DNA of 64,000 nucleotides. It comes from CAVQXR01 sp963717955 (lineage in GTDB: Bacteria > Actinomycetota > Thermoleophilia > Gaiellales > Gaiellaceae). Under the pieces are notes generated by a model, which ran no database searches, had not been told where the DNA came from, and worked only from the letters and a program-made list of their open reading frames with translations. This document shows positions 57,175 to 64,000 of the stretch, one piece after another; within the stretch, counting starts at the first letter, position 1, and the number at the start of each line of letters is the position of its first letter. Location of the stretch: assembly GCA_963717955.1 (NCBI GenBank), contig CAVQXR010000001.1:2418001-2482000 (forward strand). The letters run 5' to 3'. The translations under genes and the position numbers were made by a program.

Positions 57175-59743
57175 CGCAATGGAGCCACTCGGGGCAGGCC
57201 GCATCGAGCCTCGCGAGCTCGAGCAGGAGATGCGCTCGAGCTACCTCGATTACGCGATGAGCGTCATCGTCGGACGCGCGTTGCCAGACGTCCGCGACGG
57301 CCTGAAGCCGGTGCACCGGCGGGTGCTCTACGGCATGCACGACGCCGGGATGCAGCCAAACCGACCGTACAAGAAGTCCGCCCGGGTCGTCGGCGACGTG
57401 ATGGGCTCCTATCACCCGCACGGCGACCAGGCGATCTACGACACGCTCGTCCGCCTCGCCCAGCCGTTCTCGATGCGCTACCCGCTCATCGACGGCCAGG
57501 GCAACTTCGGCTCGTTGGACGACGACCCTGCCGCGGCGATGCGCTACACGGAATGCCGCCTGACCCGGCTCGCGACGGAGATGCTCCGGGACATCGACAT
57601 GGACACGGTCGACTTCGTCCCGAACTACGACGAGTCGCGCCGCGAGCCGTCGGTGCTCCCCGCACGGTTCCCGAACCTGCTGGTGAACGGGTCGACCGGC
57701 ATCGCCGTCGGGATGGCGACGAACATCCCACCGCACCACCTCGGCGAGATCATCGACGCGATCGTGCAGCTGATCGACCGCCCGGAATCGGGCGTGGACG
57801 ATCTCGCAAAGCACGTCCGCGGGCCCGACTTCCCGACCGGAGCGATCATCGTCGGACGGCAGGGCATCCGCGATGCGTACCGCTCGGGACGGGGCCGCAT
57901 CGTCATGCGCGCCCGGGCGCACGTGGAGGAGCTGCGGGGCGGCAAGACCGCGATCGTCGTCACGGAGCTGCCGTACGGGGTGAAGAAGGGCGGCGACTCG
58001 GGTGTCATCCGCAAGATCGCCGACCTCGTTCAGGAGAAGGTGATCACCGAGATCTCGGATCTCGCGGACCACTCCGACCGGAGCGGGATGCGCGTCCAGA
58101 TCGACCTCAAGCGCGAGGCGATCCCCCAGGTCGTCCTGAACAAGCTCTTCAAGCACACGTCTCTGCAGGCCACGTTCGGTTACAACGCGGTCGCGCTCGT
58201 CGACGGTATCCCGCGGACGCTGTCGCTGCTCGAGCTCCTCCGGCACTACCTCGGCTACCAGCGCGAGGTCGTCACCCGCCGCTCGAAGCACGAGCTGCGC
58301 CAGGCGGAGCGCCGGGCCCACATCCTCGAGGGCTACCTGATCGCGCTCGACAACCTCGACGAGGTCATCCGCCTGATCCGCGCCGCCGACGACCAGGATC
58401 AGGCGCGGGCCGGCCTGATGGAGCGCTTCGAGCTCTCCGAGGAGCAGGCTCAGGCGATCCTCGACCTGCGGCTGAGAGCGCTCACCGGCCTCGAGCGAAA
58501 GCGGGTCGAGGACGAGTACCGTGACCTAAGGGAGCGGATCGCCGAGCTGCGCGCGATACTGGGCGACCCGGCCCGGATCGACGCGCTGATCCGCGAGGAG
58601 CTGCTCGAGATCAAGCAGATCTACGCGCGGAACGACGACCGCCGCACCGAGATCGTCGCCGGTGAGTCGGAGTTCGAGCTCGAGGACATGATCGCCGAGG
58701 AAGACATGGTGATCGCGATCACGCGCTCGGGCTACGTCAAGCGCATCCCGGTCACCGCGTACCGGGAGCAGCGGCGCGGCGGGATCGGCGTGATGGGGAT
58801 GGACCTGAAGGACGAGGACTACATCGAGCACCTGTTCGTCGCCTCGACGCACGACTACATCCTCTTCTTCACCTCCGTCGGCAAGGTCTACCGGCTGAAG
58901 GTGCACGAGCTGCCGCTCGGCTCGCGCCAGTCGAAGGGGCGGGCGATCGTGAACCTGCTCCCGTTCCGTCAGGGCGAGCAGGTTCGCGCGGTCGTGCAGA
59001 CCCGCAACTTCGAGGAGGCGAAGTATCTGCTCTTCGCGACGAGGAACGGGGTCGTGAAGAAGACCGCGCTCGCTGCCTACAACACCCCGCTCAAGGCCGA
59101 CGGGATCATCGCGATCCGGATGCGCGAGGGCGACGAGCTGATCGGCGTCCGCCGCTCGTCGGGAGACGACGACGTGCTCGTCGTGTCGCGACTGGGGCAG
59201 GCGATCCGCTTCCGCGAGCGGGAGGTGCGGGCGATGGGGCGTGACGCCTCCGGGGTTGCCGGGATGCGGCTCCGCGGCGACGACGAGGTGATCGCCGTGA
59301 CCATCGCCGAGGACGAGGCCGATCTGCTCGTCGTCACCGAGAACGGCTACGGGAAGCGAACGCGGATCGCGGAGTATCCGGTCAAGGGACGCGGCGGCAT
59401 GGGCGTGAAGACGGTTCAGCTGACCGAGTCGAAGGGTCAACTGGCCGGCGCCCGGGTCGTCCGGGACGGCTACCAGGTGATGCTCATCTCGACCGGCGGG
59501 ACGGTGATCAAGATGCAGGTGGAGGAGATCAAGCGGCTCGGTCGCGCGACGCAGGGAGTGATCGTCATGCGCCTGCGCGGCGACGAGTTGGTTTCGGCAC
59601 TGGCCCCCGTGGTGGAGAGCGAGGCGGGGGAGGACGAGAACGGCGAGGAGCCCGACGACGCCGCGGTCGCGGAGGACGTCACGGAGGACGAGGCCGGCGA
59701 TCCCGTCGTCGGCGCCGACGACTCGGAGGACGGGGAGGAATAG
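57167..59743 (+). CDS. gyrA: DNA gyrase subunit A
   Basis: An 858-residue GyrA. The breakage-reunion domain has SYLDYAMSVIVGRALPDVRDGLKPVHRR and the catalytic tyrosine in MRYTECR (Tyr127). The quinolone-contact region reads YHPHGDQAIYD: Gln88 stands where E. coli has Ser83, and Asp92 matches Asp87. The GyrA-box motif QRRGGIG is near residue 536 at the start of the six-bladed C-terminal wheel (KGRAIVNLLP and similar blades). A ~45-residue acidic tail ends the protein. The ATG at 57167 overlaps the gyrB stop by 8 nt; ATG at 57179 is an alternative. Confidence 0.97.
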   Translation: MSSAMEPLGAGRIEPRELEQEMRSSYLDYAMSVIVGRALPDVRDGLKPVHRRVLYGMHDAGMQPNRPYKKSARVVGDVMGSYHPHGDQAIYDTLVRLAQPFSMRYPLIDGQGNFGSLDDDPAAAMRYTECRLTRLATEMLRDIDMDTVDFVPNYDESRREPSVLPARFPNLLVNGSTGIAVGMATNIPPHHLGEIIDAIVQLIDRPESGVDDLAKHVRGPDFPTGAIIVGRQGIRDAYRSGRGRIVMRARAHVEELRGGKTAIVVTELPYGVKKGGDSGVIRKIADLVQEKVITEISDLADHSDRSGMRVQIDLKREAIPQVVLNKLFKHTSLQATFGYNAVALVDGIPRTLSLLELLRHYLGYQREVVTRRSKHELRQAERRAHILEGYLIALDNLDEVIRLIRAADDQDQARAGLMERFELSEEQAQAILDLRLRALTGLERKRVEDEYRDLRERIAELRAILGDPARIDALIREELLEIKQIYARNDDRRTEIVAGESEFELEDMIAEEDMVIAITRSGYVKRIPVTAYREQRRGGIGVMGMDLKDEDYIEHLFVASTHDYILFFTSVGKVYRLKVHELPLGSRQSKGRAIVNLLPFRQGEQVRAVVQTRNFEEAKYLLFATRNGVVKKTALAAYNTPLKADGIIAIRMREGDELIGVRRSSGDDDVLVVSRLGQAIRFREREVRAMGRDASGVAGMRLRGDDEVIAVTIAEDEADLLVVTENGYGKRTRIAEYPVKGRGGMGVKTVQLTESKGQLAGARVVRDGYQVMLISTGGTVIKMQVEEIKRLGRATQGVIVMRLRGDELVSALAPVVESEAGEDENGEEPDDAAVAEDVTEDEAGDPVVGADDSEDGEE

Positions 59744-59749
59744 CCGGCC

Positions 59750-60682
59750 CTACGGGGCCGCCCGGGCGCGCATCGCCGCGGCCGTGTCCTCCGGCGCGAG
59801 CGTCGTCACGTAGAGCTCGGTACCGAGCTCGAGCCCGGCCGGAACGCTCGTGCGCGGGACGACCTCGAGGTGCCAGTGACCCTGCTCGCGCGACCACGGC
59901 GTCGTGTGCAGCCAGGCGTTGAGCGCGACCGGCCCGGCCTCGGCGCGCATGCGGCGGATCCCGTCGGCGAGAAGGGTGAGCGCGCCGGGCAGGAGGTCCG
60001 AGGCGAGCCCGTCGGGCTCGCAGGCGCGCGGCGCGAGCAGGAGCTCGAACGGCGTGCGGCCGGCGGGCGGGCAGAGCAGGACGAGCCGGCCGGTGTCGAC
60101 GACGACGAAGGGCTCGACGCCGGGACCGGCGAGCATCGCGCACAGCGGGCACTCCCCTATCGTCCGCTGCTCACGCGTGACGGACGGCGGGGCCTCTGGC
60201 AGCCAGGCGAGCTGGGAGTGGGTGTGGGCCAGGCTCGCGCCGGCGGCCCGTCCCTCGTTCACGAACGCGTGGACGTAGTCGAAGCCGGCCGACTTCGCGG
60301 CCTGCGCGCGGGCCCGCCAGGCGGCGGCCACCCCGACGAGCTCCGTGGGATCCAGCTCACCGAGGGTGCGGGCATGCCTCGGAGTGTGGACGACGACCTC
60401 CTGTCGGCCGAGGGCTCCGTCGAGCGCCGGGTACCTGTTCGGCACCACCCGCACCTGCCACCCCGGCCCGTCCGGCGGCGTGCCTGCAGAACGGAGCGCG
60501 AACGTCTCCGGCGGGGTCTCGCGCTCGTGGCCGGCGCAGAACGGGCAGGCGCCGGGCTCGTCGCTGCCGTCGAGCAGGGCGGCTACCGGTGCGCCGGGGC
60601 GACCGCCGCGGGCCGGCGCGAGGACGACCCTGCGCCCGCTCAGCGGGTCGCGGCGAACCTGCGGGGAATCAGGAGCCGGCAG
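59750..60682 (-). CDS. galT: Galactose-1-phosphate uridylyltransferase-like (HIT superfamily) protein
   Basis: A GalT-type nucleotidyltransferase of ~310 residues. RRDPLSGRRVVLAPAR and CPFCAGHE (zinc cysteines) come first, then VRVVPNRYPAL, and ASLAHTHSQLAWLPEAPP near residue 165 gives HxHxQ with Thr instead of Pro in the usual HPHxQ active site; CPLC and HWHLEVVPR follow. No ATG, GTG or TTG starts the frame before 60454, which would remove the zinc motif. A CTG at 60682, overlapping the slipin gene end, is the likely start. The exact sugar substrate is uncertain. Confidence 0.75.
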   Translation of the reverse strand: MPAPDSPQVRRDPLSGRRVVLAPARGGRPGAPVAALLDGSDEPGACPFCAGHERETPPETFALRSAGTPPDGPGWQVRVVPNRYPALDGALGRQEVVVHTPRHARTLGELDPTELVGVAAAWRARAQAAKSAGFDYVHAFVNEGRAAGASLAHTHSQLAWLPEAPPSVTREQRTIGECPLCAMLAGPGVEPFVVVDTGRLVLLCPPAGRTPFELLLAPRACEPDGLASDLLPGALTLLADGIRRMRAEAGPVALNAWLHTTPWSREQGHWHLEVVPRTSVPAGLELGTELYVTTLAPEDTAAAMRARAAP

Positions 60683-61466
60683 ACTCGGCGTCCGTGGTCG
60701 CAGGTGCAGACGCGGGCTGCTGCAGGAAGGGCCGGAAGAGGTCGATCGGCAGGGGCAGGATGAGGGTGCTCGACCGCTCGCTCGAGATCTCGAGCATGGT
60801 CTGCAGGTAGCGCAGCTGCAGGGTGACGGGGTTCTCCGCCATCACGTCGGCCGCGTCGCGCAGGCGCTGGGACGCCTGGTGCTCGCCCTCGGCGGCGATG
60901 ATCTTCGCCCGCCGCTCTCGCTCGGCCTCGGCCTGCCGCGCCATCGCCCGCTGCATGCCGCTCGGGATCTCGACGTCCTTGATCTCGACCACCGAGACCT
61001 TGATCCCCCACGGCGAGGTCGCCTCGTCGATGATCCGCTGGAGAATCGTGTTGATCTTCTCGCGCTCGGAGAGCAGCTCGTCGAGCATGTGCTGGCCGAG
61101 GACGGAGCGCAGGGTCGTCTGCGAGATCTGCGACGTCGCGACCATGTAGTTCTCGACCTGGACGATGGCGGCGGACGGTTCGATGATCCTGAAGTACGCG
61201 ACCGCGTTGACACGCACGGGGACGTTGTCCTTCGTGATCACCTCCTGCGGCGGCACGTTGAGCGTGACCGTGCGCAGGTCGACCCGCACCATCTTGTCGA
61301 TGATCGGGATCAGGAAGAAGAGGCCGGGCCCCTTCGGCGGCATCAGCAGGCGGCCGAGACGGAAAACCACGCCGCGCTCGTACTCCCGCGCGATCCGTAC
61401 GGAGAGCGCGATCAGCACGATCACCACGATCGCGATGACGGCGACGACGATGGCAGCGGTGGTCAT
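60669..61466 (-). CDS. Slipin/stomatin-like SPFH protein
   Basis: A 265-residue membrane protein: one N-terminal helix (residues ~3-24), then the SPFH/Band 7 domain (REYERGVVFRLGRLL, PPKGPGLFFLIPIIDKMVRVDLRT, DNVPVRVNAVAYFRI, SVVEIKDVEIPSGMQRAMARQAEAERERRAKIIAAEGEHQAS), then a helical tail. Slipins form membrane microdomain assemblies and pair with NfeD proteins; the nfeD gene is directly upstream (44 nt), a common operon. Confidence 0.9.
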   Translation of the reverse strand: MTTAAIVVAVIAIVVIVLIALSVRIAREYERGVVFRLGRLLMPPKGPGLFFLIPIIDKMVRVDLRTVTLNVPPQEVITKDNVPVRVNAVAYFRIIEPSAAIVQVENYMVATSQISQTTLRSVLGQHMLDELLSEREKINTILQRIIDEATSPWGIKVSVVEIKDVEIPSGMQRAMARQAEAERERRAKIIAAEGEHQASQRLRDAADVMAENPVTLQLRYLQTMLEISSERSSTLILPLPIDLFRPFLQQPASAPATTDAESAGS

Positions 61467-61510
61467 GGGGTTCCTTTCTCGTCGTTCGGAGCCGGCAACC
61501 GCGGGCCCCG

Positions 61511-62833
61511 TCAGGCCCGCAACGCGGGCGCAGGCTCCTCAGCTTGCCTGACCTCGAGGACGAGGCCCTCTCCGATCGCCTCGACGAGGACGTGGCTGCC
61601 GGCCGGGATCTCCTCGCCTTCCGGCCCCCTCGCGCGCCACAGCTCGCCGTGCACGAACACCATCCCTTCCGGTCGTAGCGCCTCGCGGACGACGGCCACC
61701 TGGCCGATCAGCTCGTCGCTTCCCGTTCTCGGCCGCGCTCGCCGGGCCGCGAGCGCCTTCGCGAGCCCGAACCCGAACGCGATCGCAACGAGGCCGGCGA
61801 TCCCGAGCGCGACCCAGAGCGACGTCTCGTACTGGTCACCGGCGGGGCGGAACAAGAGCAGCGCGCCGAAGACGAAGCTGACGGCGCCCGCGACCGCGAG
61901 GGCGCCGTGGCTGGCGATGAACAGCTCGGCGATCCAGAACGCGAGCGCGGCGAGGAGCAGCAGGATGCCGGCCCAGCTGAACGGCAGCACCTGGAGACCG
62001 AACAGGGCGAGCACGAGCGAGATCGCTCCGAACGCGGCGGGAAAGATCAGGCCGGGATTGAATAGCTCGACCGTGATCGCCAGAACGCCGAGGGAGAGCA
62101 GCAGCGTGATCAGGTTCGGATCGATCAGGGTGTCGAGGATGCGATCCCACAGCGACATCGTGACCGAGGTGACCTCCGCCCCGGCGGTGTCGAGGACGAG
62201 CCCCTTGGGAACGGTCTCGAGCCCGTCGATCTCCTCGAGGAGCGTGGGCAGGTCGGGCGACACGAGGTCGATCACGCCCTGCTCGAGCGCCTCGCGGGCG
62301 GTGAGGTTCGACGCCTCGCGTACCGCCTTCTCCGCCCAATCGGCGTTGCGGCCGTGCTCCTCAGCGAGGGCAGAGAGGGAGCTGGCCGCGTCGTTGACGA
62401 CCTTCTCCCGCAGGTCCTCCGGGATGTCGCCTCCGCCGACCGCGACCGGGGTGGACGAGCCGATGTTCGTCTGCGGCGCCATCGCCAGGATGTCGCCCGC
62501 CTGTCCGATCCAGACTCCTGCGGACGCTGCTCGTGCGCCCTCGGGCGCGACGTACACGACGATGGGAATCGGCGACTCGAGCTCCTTCTTCACGATGTCC
62601 CGCATGGCCTCGGCCAGCCCACCCGGGGTGTCGAGGAGGACCACGACAGCGTCGTAGCCATCCTCGATCCCGCGATCGATCTCACCGATCAGATAGTCGG
62701 CCGTGACCGGGTTGACGTCGTTCTCGAACTCGACGGCGAGGACACGAGGCCGCTCGTCGCCACCGGCGGTCGCCAGTCCCACGAGGGCGCCGGCGAGCGC
62801 CAGGATCGCGATCAGTAGCCGGGCGGCGCGCAT
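61511..62833 (-). CDS. NfeD family membrane serine protease (ClpP-class)
   Basis: A 440-residue long-form NfeD. Residues 1-24 are a signal peptide. The ClpP-like domain (~30-225) shows DAVVVLLDTPGGLAEAMRDIV, the serine in EGARAASAGVWIGQAGDILAMAP and a lysine in AVGGGDIPEDLREKVVND. About four to five membrane helices (~235-370) follow, and a C-terminal OB-fold NfeD domain (~375-435, GQVAVVREALRPEGMVFVHGELWRAR) ends it. Homologues cleave stomatin partners. The downstream slipin gene fits this pairing. Confidence 0.9.
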   Translation of the reverse strand: MRAARLLIAILALAGALVGLATAGGDERPRVLAVEFENDVNPVTADYLIGEIDRGIEDGYDAVVVLLDTPGGLAEAMRDIVKKELESPIPIVVYVAPEGARAASAGVWIGQAGDILAMAPQTNIGSSTPVAVGGGDIPEDLREKVVNDAASSLSALAEEHGRNADWAEKAVREASNLTAREALEQGVIDLVSPDLPTLLEEIDGLETVPKGLVLDTAGAEVTSVTMSLWDRILDTLIDPNLITLLLSLGVLAITVELFNPGLIFPAAFGAISLVLALFGLQVLPFSWAGILLLLAALAFWIAELFIASHGALAVAGAVSFVFGALLLFRPAGDQYETSLWVALGIAGLVAIAFGFGLAKALAARRARPRTGSDELIGQVAVVREALRPEGMVFVHGELWRARGPEGEEIPAGSHVLVEAIGEGLVLEVRQAEEPAPALRA

Positions 62834-62892
62834 GGCCGAACTGCTGCCGATCGTAGCAGCGGCCCTGCGGCGGCCCGCCGGCCGAGCGACGG

Positions 62893-63636
62893 TCAGCCCG
62901 GTGTGACCTCGTCCGATGCGATCGCCTCCACTTCCCCGCCGTGCCGAAGCAACAGCCGCCCCTCGGGATCGATGCCGGCCGCGACGCCGCGCCGACCTCC
63001 GATCTCGACCTTGCTCCCCTCGAGGCAGTCGCGAGCGGTGAGCTCGGCGTGGAGCGGCACGAGCCCGGCGTCCCGCCACAGGTCGTAGGTGCGCTCGAGC
63101 TCCGCGAGCAGCGAGGCGAGCAGGACGGCCCGGTCGCGGCACCGCCCGTCGACCGTCCTCAACGACGCCGGCGGAGTGCGGGCGGCAGGCGGGAGCTCCT
63201 CCTCCGTCTGGTTGACGTTGATGCCGATGCCGAGGACGACGGCTCCTTCGCGCCCTTCGGCGAGGACCCCGGCGATCTTCCGACCGTCCACGAGGACGTC
63301 GTTGGGCCACTTCAGGGAGACCCGCCGCTCGAGCTCGCCCTCGCAGGCAGCAGCCGCCGCGAGGCCACCGACGAGGGCGAGCTGCGGGGCCGTGTGGAGG
63401 TTCGCAGGGCGCAACAGGACGGAGAGCAGGATCGCCGAGCCGGGCTGCGCCTCCCAGCGGCGCCCGAGCCGTCCGCGGCCCTCTGTCTGCAGATCGGCAA
63501 CGGCCACGGCCCCTTCGGGGTCGCCCGACTGGAGGAGAGCCTGCGTCGACGCACAGGACGCCCGGTAGCGGTAGGGCGACCCGAAGCGGCCGCGCAACAG
63601 CGGTGTGACCCGTTCCGCCACTAGCGCGCCGTGCAT
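62893..63636 (-). CDS. birA: Biotin-[acetyl-CoA-carboxylase] ligase
   Basis: A 247-residue monofunctional biotin protein ligase. YRASCASTQALL near residue 25, DLQTEGRGRLGRRWEAQPGSAILLSVLL near 48 (biotinyl-AMP loop), LKWPNDVLVDGRKIAGVLAE near 108, and LGIGINVNQ near 135 are the catalytic motifs; a small C-terminal domain follows. There is no N-terminal helix-turn-helix, so it should not repress transcription. ATG at 63636; TAGAAC stands 5 nt upstream and overlaps the divergent sigma factor -10. Confidence 0.93.
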   Translation of the reverse strand: MHGALVAERVTPLLRGRFGSPYRYRASCASTQALLQSGDPEGAVAVADLQTEGRGRLGRRWEAQPGSAILLSVLLRPANLHTAPQLALVGGLAAAAACEGELERRVSLKWPNDVLVDGRKIAGVLAEGREGAVVLGIGINVNQTEEELPPAARTPPASLRTVDGRCRDRAVLLASLLAELERTYDLWRDAGLVPLHAELTARDCLEGSKVEIGGRRGVAAGIDPEGRLLLRHGGEVEAIASDEVTPG

Positions 63637-63641
63637 CCGGC

Positions 63642-63651
63642 GTTCTAGACT
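63642..63651. promoter_or_regulatory. Overlapping divergent -10 elements around TCTAGA
   Basis: TAGAAC (minus, 63647-63642) is 5 nt before the birA ATG, and TAGACT (plus, 63646-63651) is 8 nt before the sigma factor GTG at 63660. They share the TCTAGA palindrome. Confidence 0.45.
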
Positions 63652-63659
63652 ACCGGTGG

Positions 63660-64000
63660 GTGAAGAAGCAGCCGGATTCGCACGCCTTCGCGGCGCTGTC
63701 CGCAGCGGGTTACGCGCGGCTGGCAGACGCGGATCTGGTTCGGCGCGCGAAGGCGGGTGACCGGCGCGCGCTCGATGCCCTCGTCGAGCGCCATGCCGCG
63801 CGCGTGTCGAGGCTCGCGGCGCAGCTGCTCGGTGACATCGAGGACGCTCGTGACGCCGCCCAGGAGTCGCTGCTCAAGCTCAGTACCCGGCTGCGCCAGT
63901 TCCGCGGCGACTGCCAGTTCTCGACCTGGGTGCACCGGATCGTCGTCAACACCTGCCGCGACCTGGCCGAGCGCCAGGGCCTGCGCCGCGCGGAGCCGTT
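63660..64000 (+). CDS. Sigma-70 family (ECF-type) RNA polymerase sigma factor, N-terminal part
   Basis: A reading frame from GTG 63660 stays open to the window end (113 codons). DADLVRRAKAGDRRALDALVERHAARVSRLAAQLLGDIEDARDAAQESLLKL (residues ~24-75) is region 2.1-2.2 of extracytoplasmic-function-type sigma factors, and RQFRGDCQFSTWVHRIVVNTCRDLAERQ is regions 2.3-2.4, the -10 recognition helix. Region 4 lies outside the window. No anti-sigma gene can be seen. The target promoters are unknown. Confidence 0.88.
   Translation, partial: MKKQPDSHAFAALSAAGYARLADADLVRRAKAGDRRALDALVERHAARVSRLAAQLLGDIEDARDAAQESLLKLSTRLRQFRGDCQFSTWVHRIVVNTCRDLAERQGLRRAEP

Overview
The window is a high-GC actinobacterial chromosome segment that contains the replication origin neighbourhood. 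Gene content points to Actinomycetota, most likely class Thermoleophilia (inference, no database search). The pointers are very high GC with G/C-ending codons, frequent GTG starts, many TAnnnT hexamers only 5-9 nt before start codons (leaderless mRNA style), a DUF3107-like protein, a UbiA enzyme of MqnP type, and the order rpmH-[oriC]-dnaA-dnaN-recF-dciA-gyrB-gyrA.

Layout. 1-1.9 kb: end of a Complex I operon (nuoM 3' end, nuoN). 1.9-19.3 kb: mixed single genes and short operons: flavin reductase-like, UPF0173 hydrolase, DUF1028, AlkD-like repair protein, an 85-codon Ldh_2-like fragment, Mrp, IMPase-like, DUF1015, YhaM-like nuclease, a molybdopterin oxidoreductase, an M23 peptidase, a CHAD protein, YchF, DUF3107-like, methylmalonyl-CoA epimerase, DUF1385, M20 peptidase and RarA. 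19.4 kb: tRNA-Phe. 19.6-31.3 kb: a tightly packed minus-strand block, nearly every stop overlapping the next start: treT, otsA, moaC, mogA, mqnP-like, ccmA, ccmB, ccmC, ccmD, hemX-like, hemA, hemC, hemD, SAM hydrolase, methyltransferase. It joins molybdenum cofactor, menaquinone, heme and cytochrome c maturation. 31.3-34.8 kb: two-component pair plus HtrA-like protease, with a parS-like palindrome. 34.8-44.4 kb: a degenerate M28-like membrane protein, MoeA, a GT-C glycosyltransferase, a class A PBP, a lone substrate-binding lipoprotein, HAD, CPBP and chorismate mutase.

44.4-50.0 kb (minus): DUF151, tRNA-Ile, and the rpmH-rnpA-yidD-yidC-jag-rsmG-parA-parB set. 50.0-50.3 kb: likely oriC. 50.3-59.7 kb (plus): dnaA, dnaN, recF, dciA, gyrB, gyrA. 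59.7-64 kb: GalT-like, a slipin/NfeD pair, BirA and the start of an ECF-type sigma factor.

Several genes between 4.8 and 35.1 kb carry single-base frame breaks (mostly one extra G or C), whereas 36-64 kb shows none. This looks more like residual assembly indels than gene decay. I see no insertion sequence, prophage, CRISPR array or clear foreign island. The most unusual non-coding items are a gapless 170-bp imperfect palindrome between dnaN and recF, a second long inverted repeat before tRNA-Phe, a hairpin that covers the gyrB ribosome-binding site, and a 45-bp in-frame tandem repeat at the start of rsmG.
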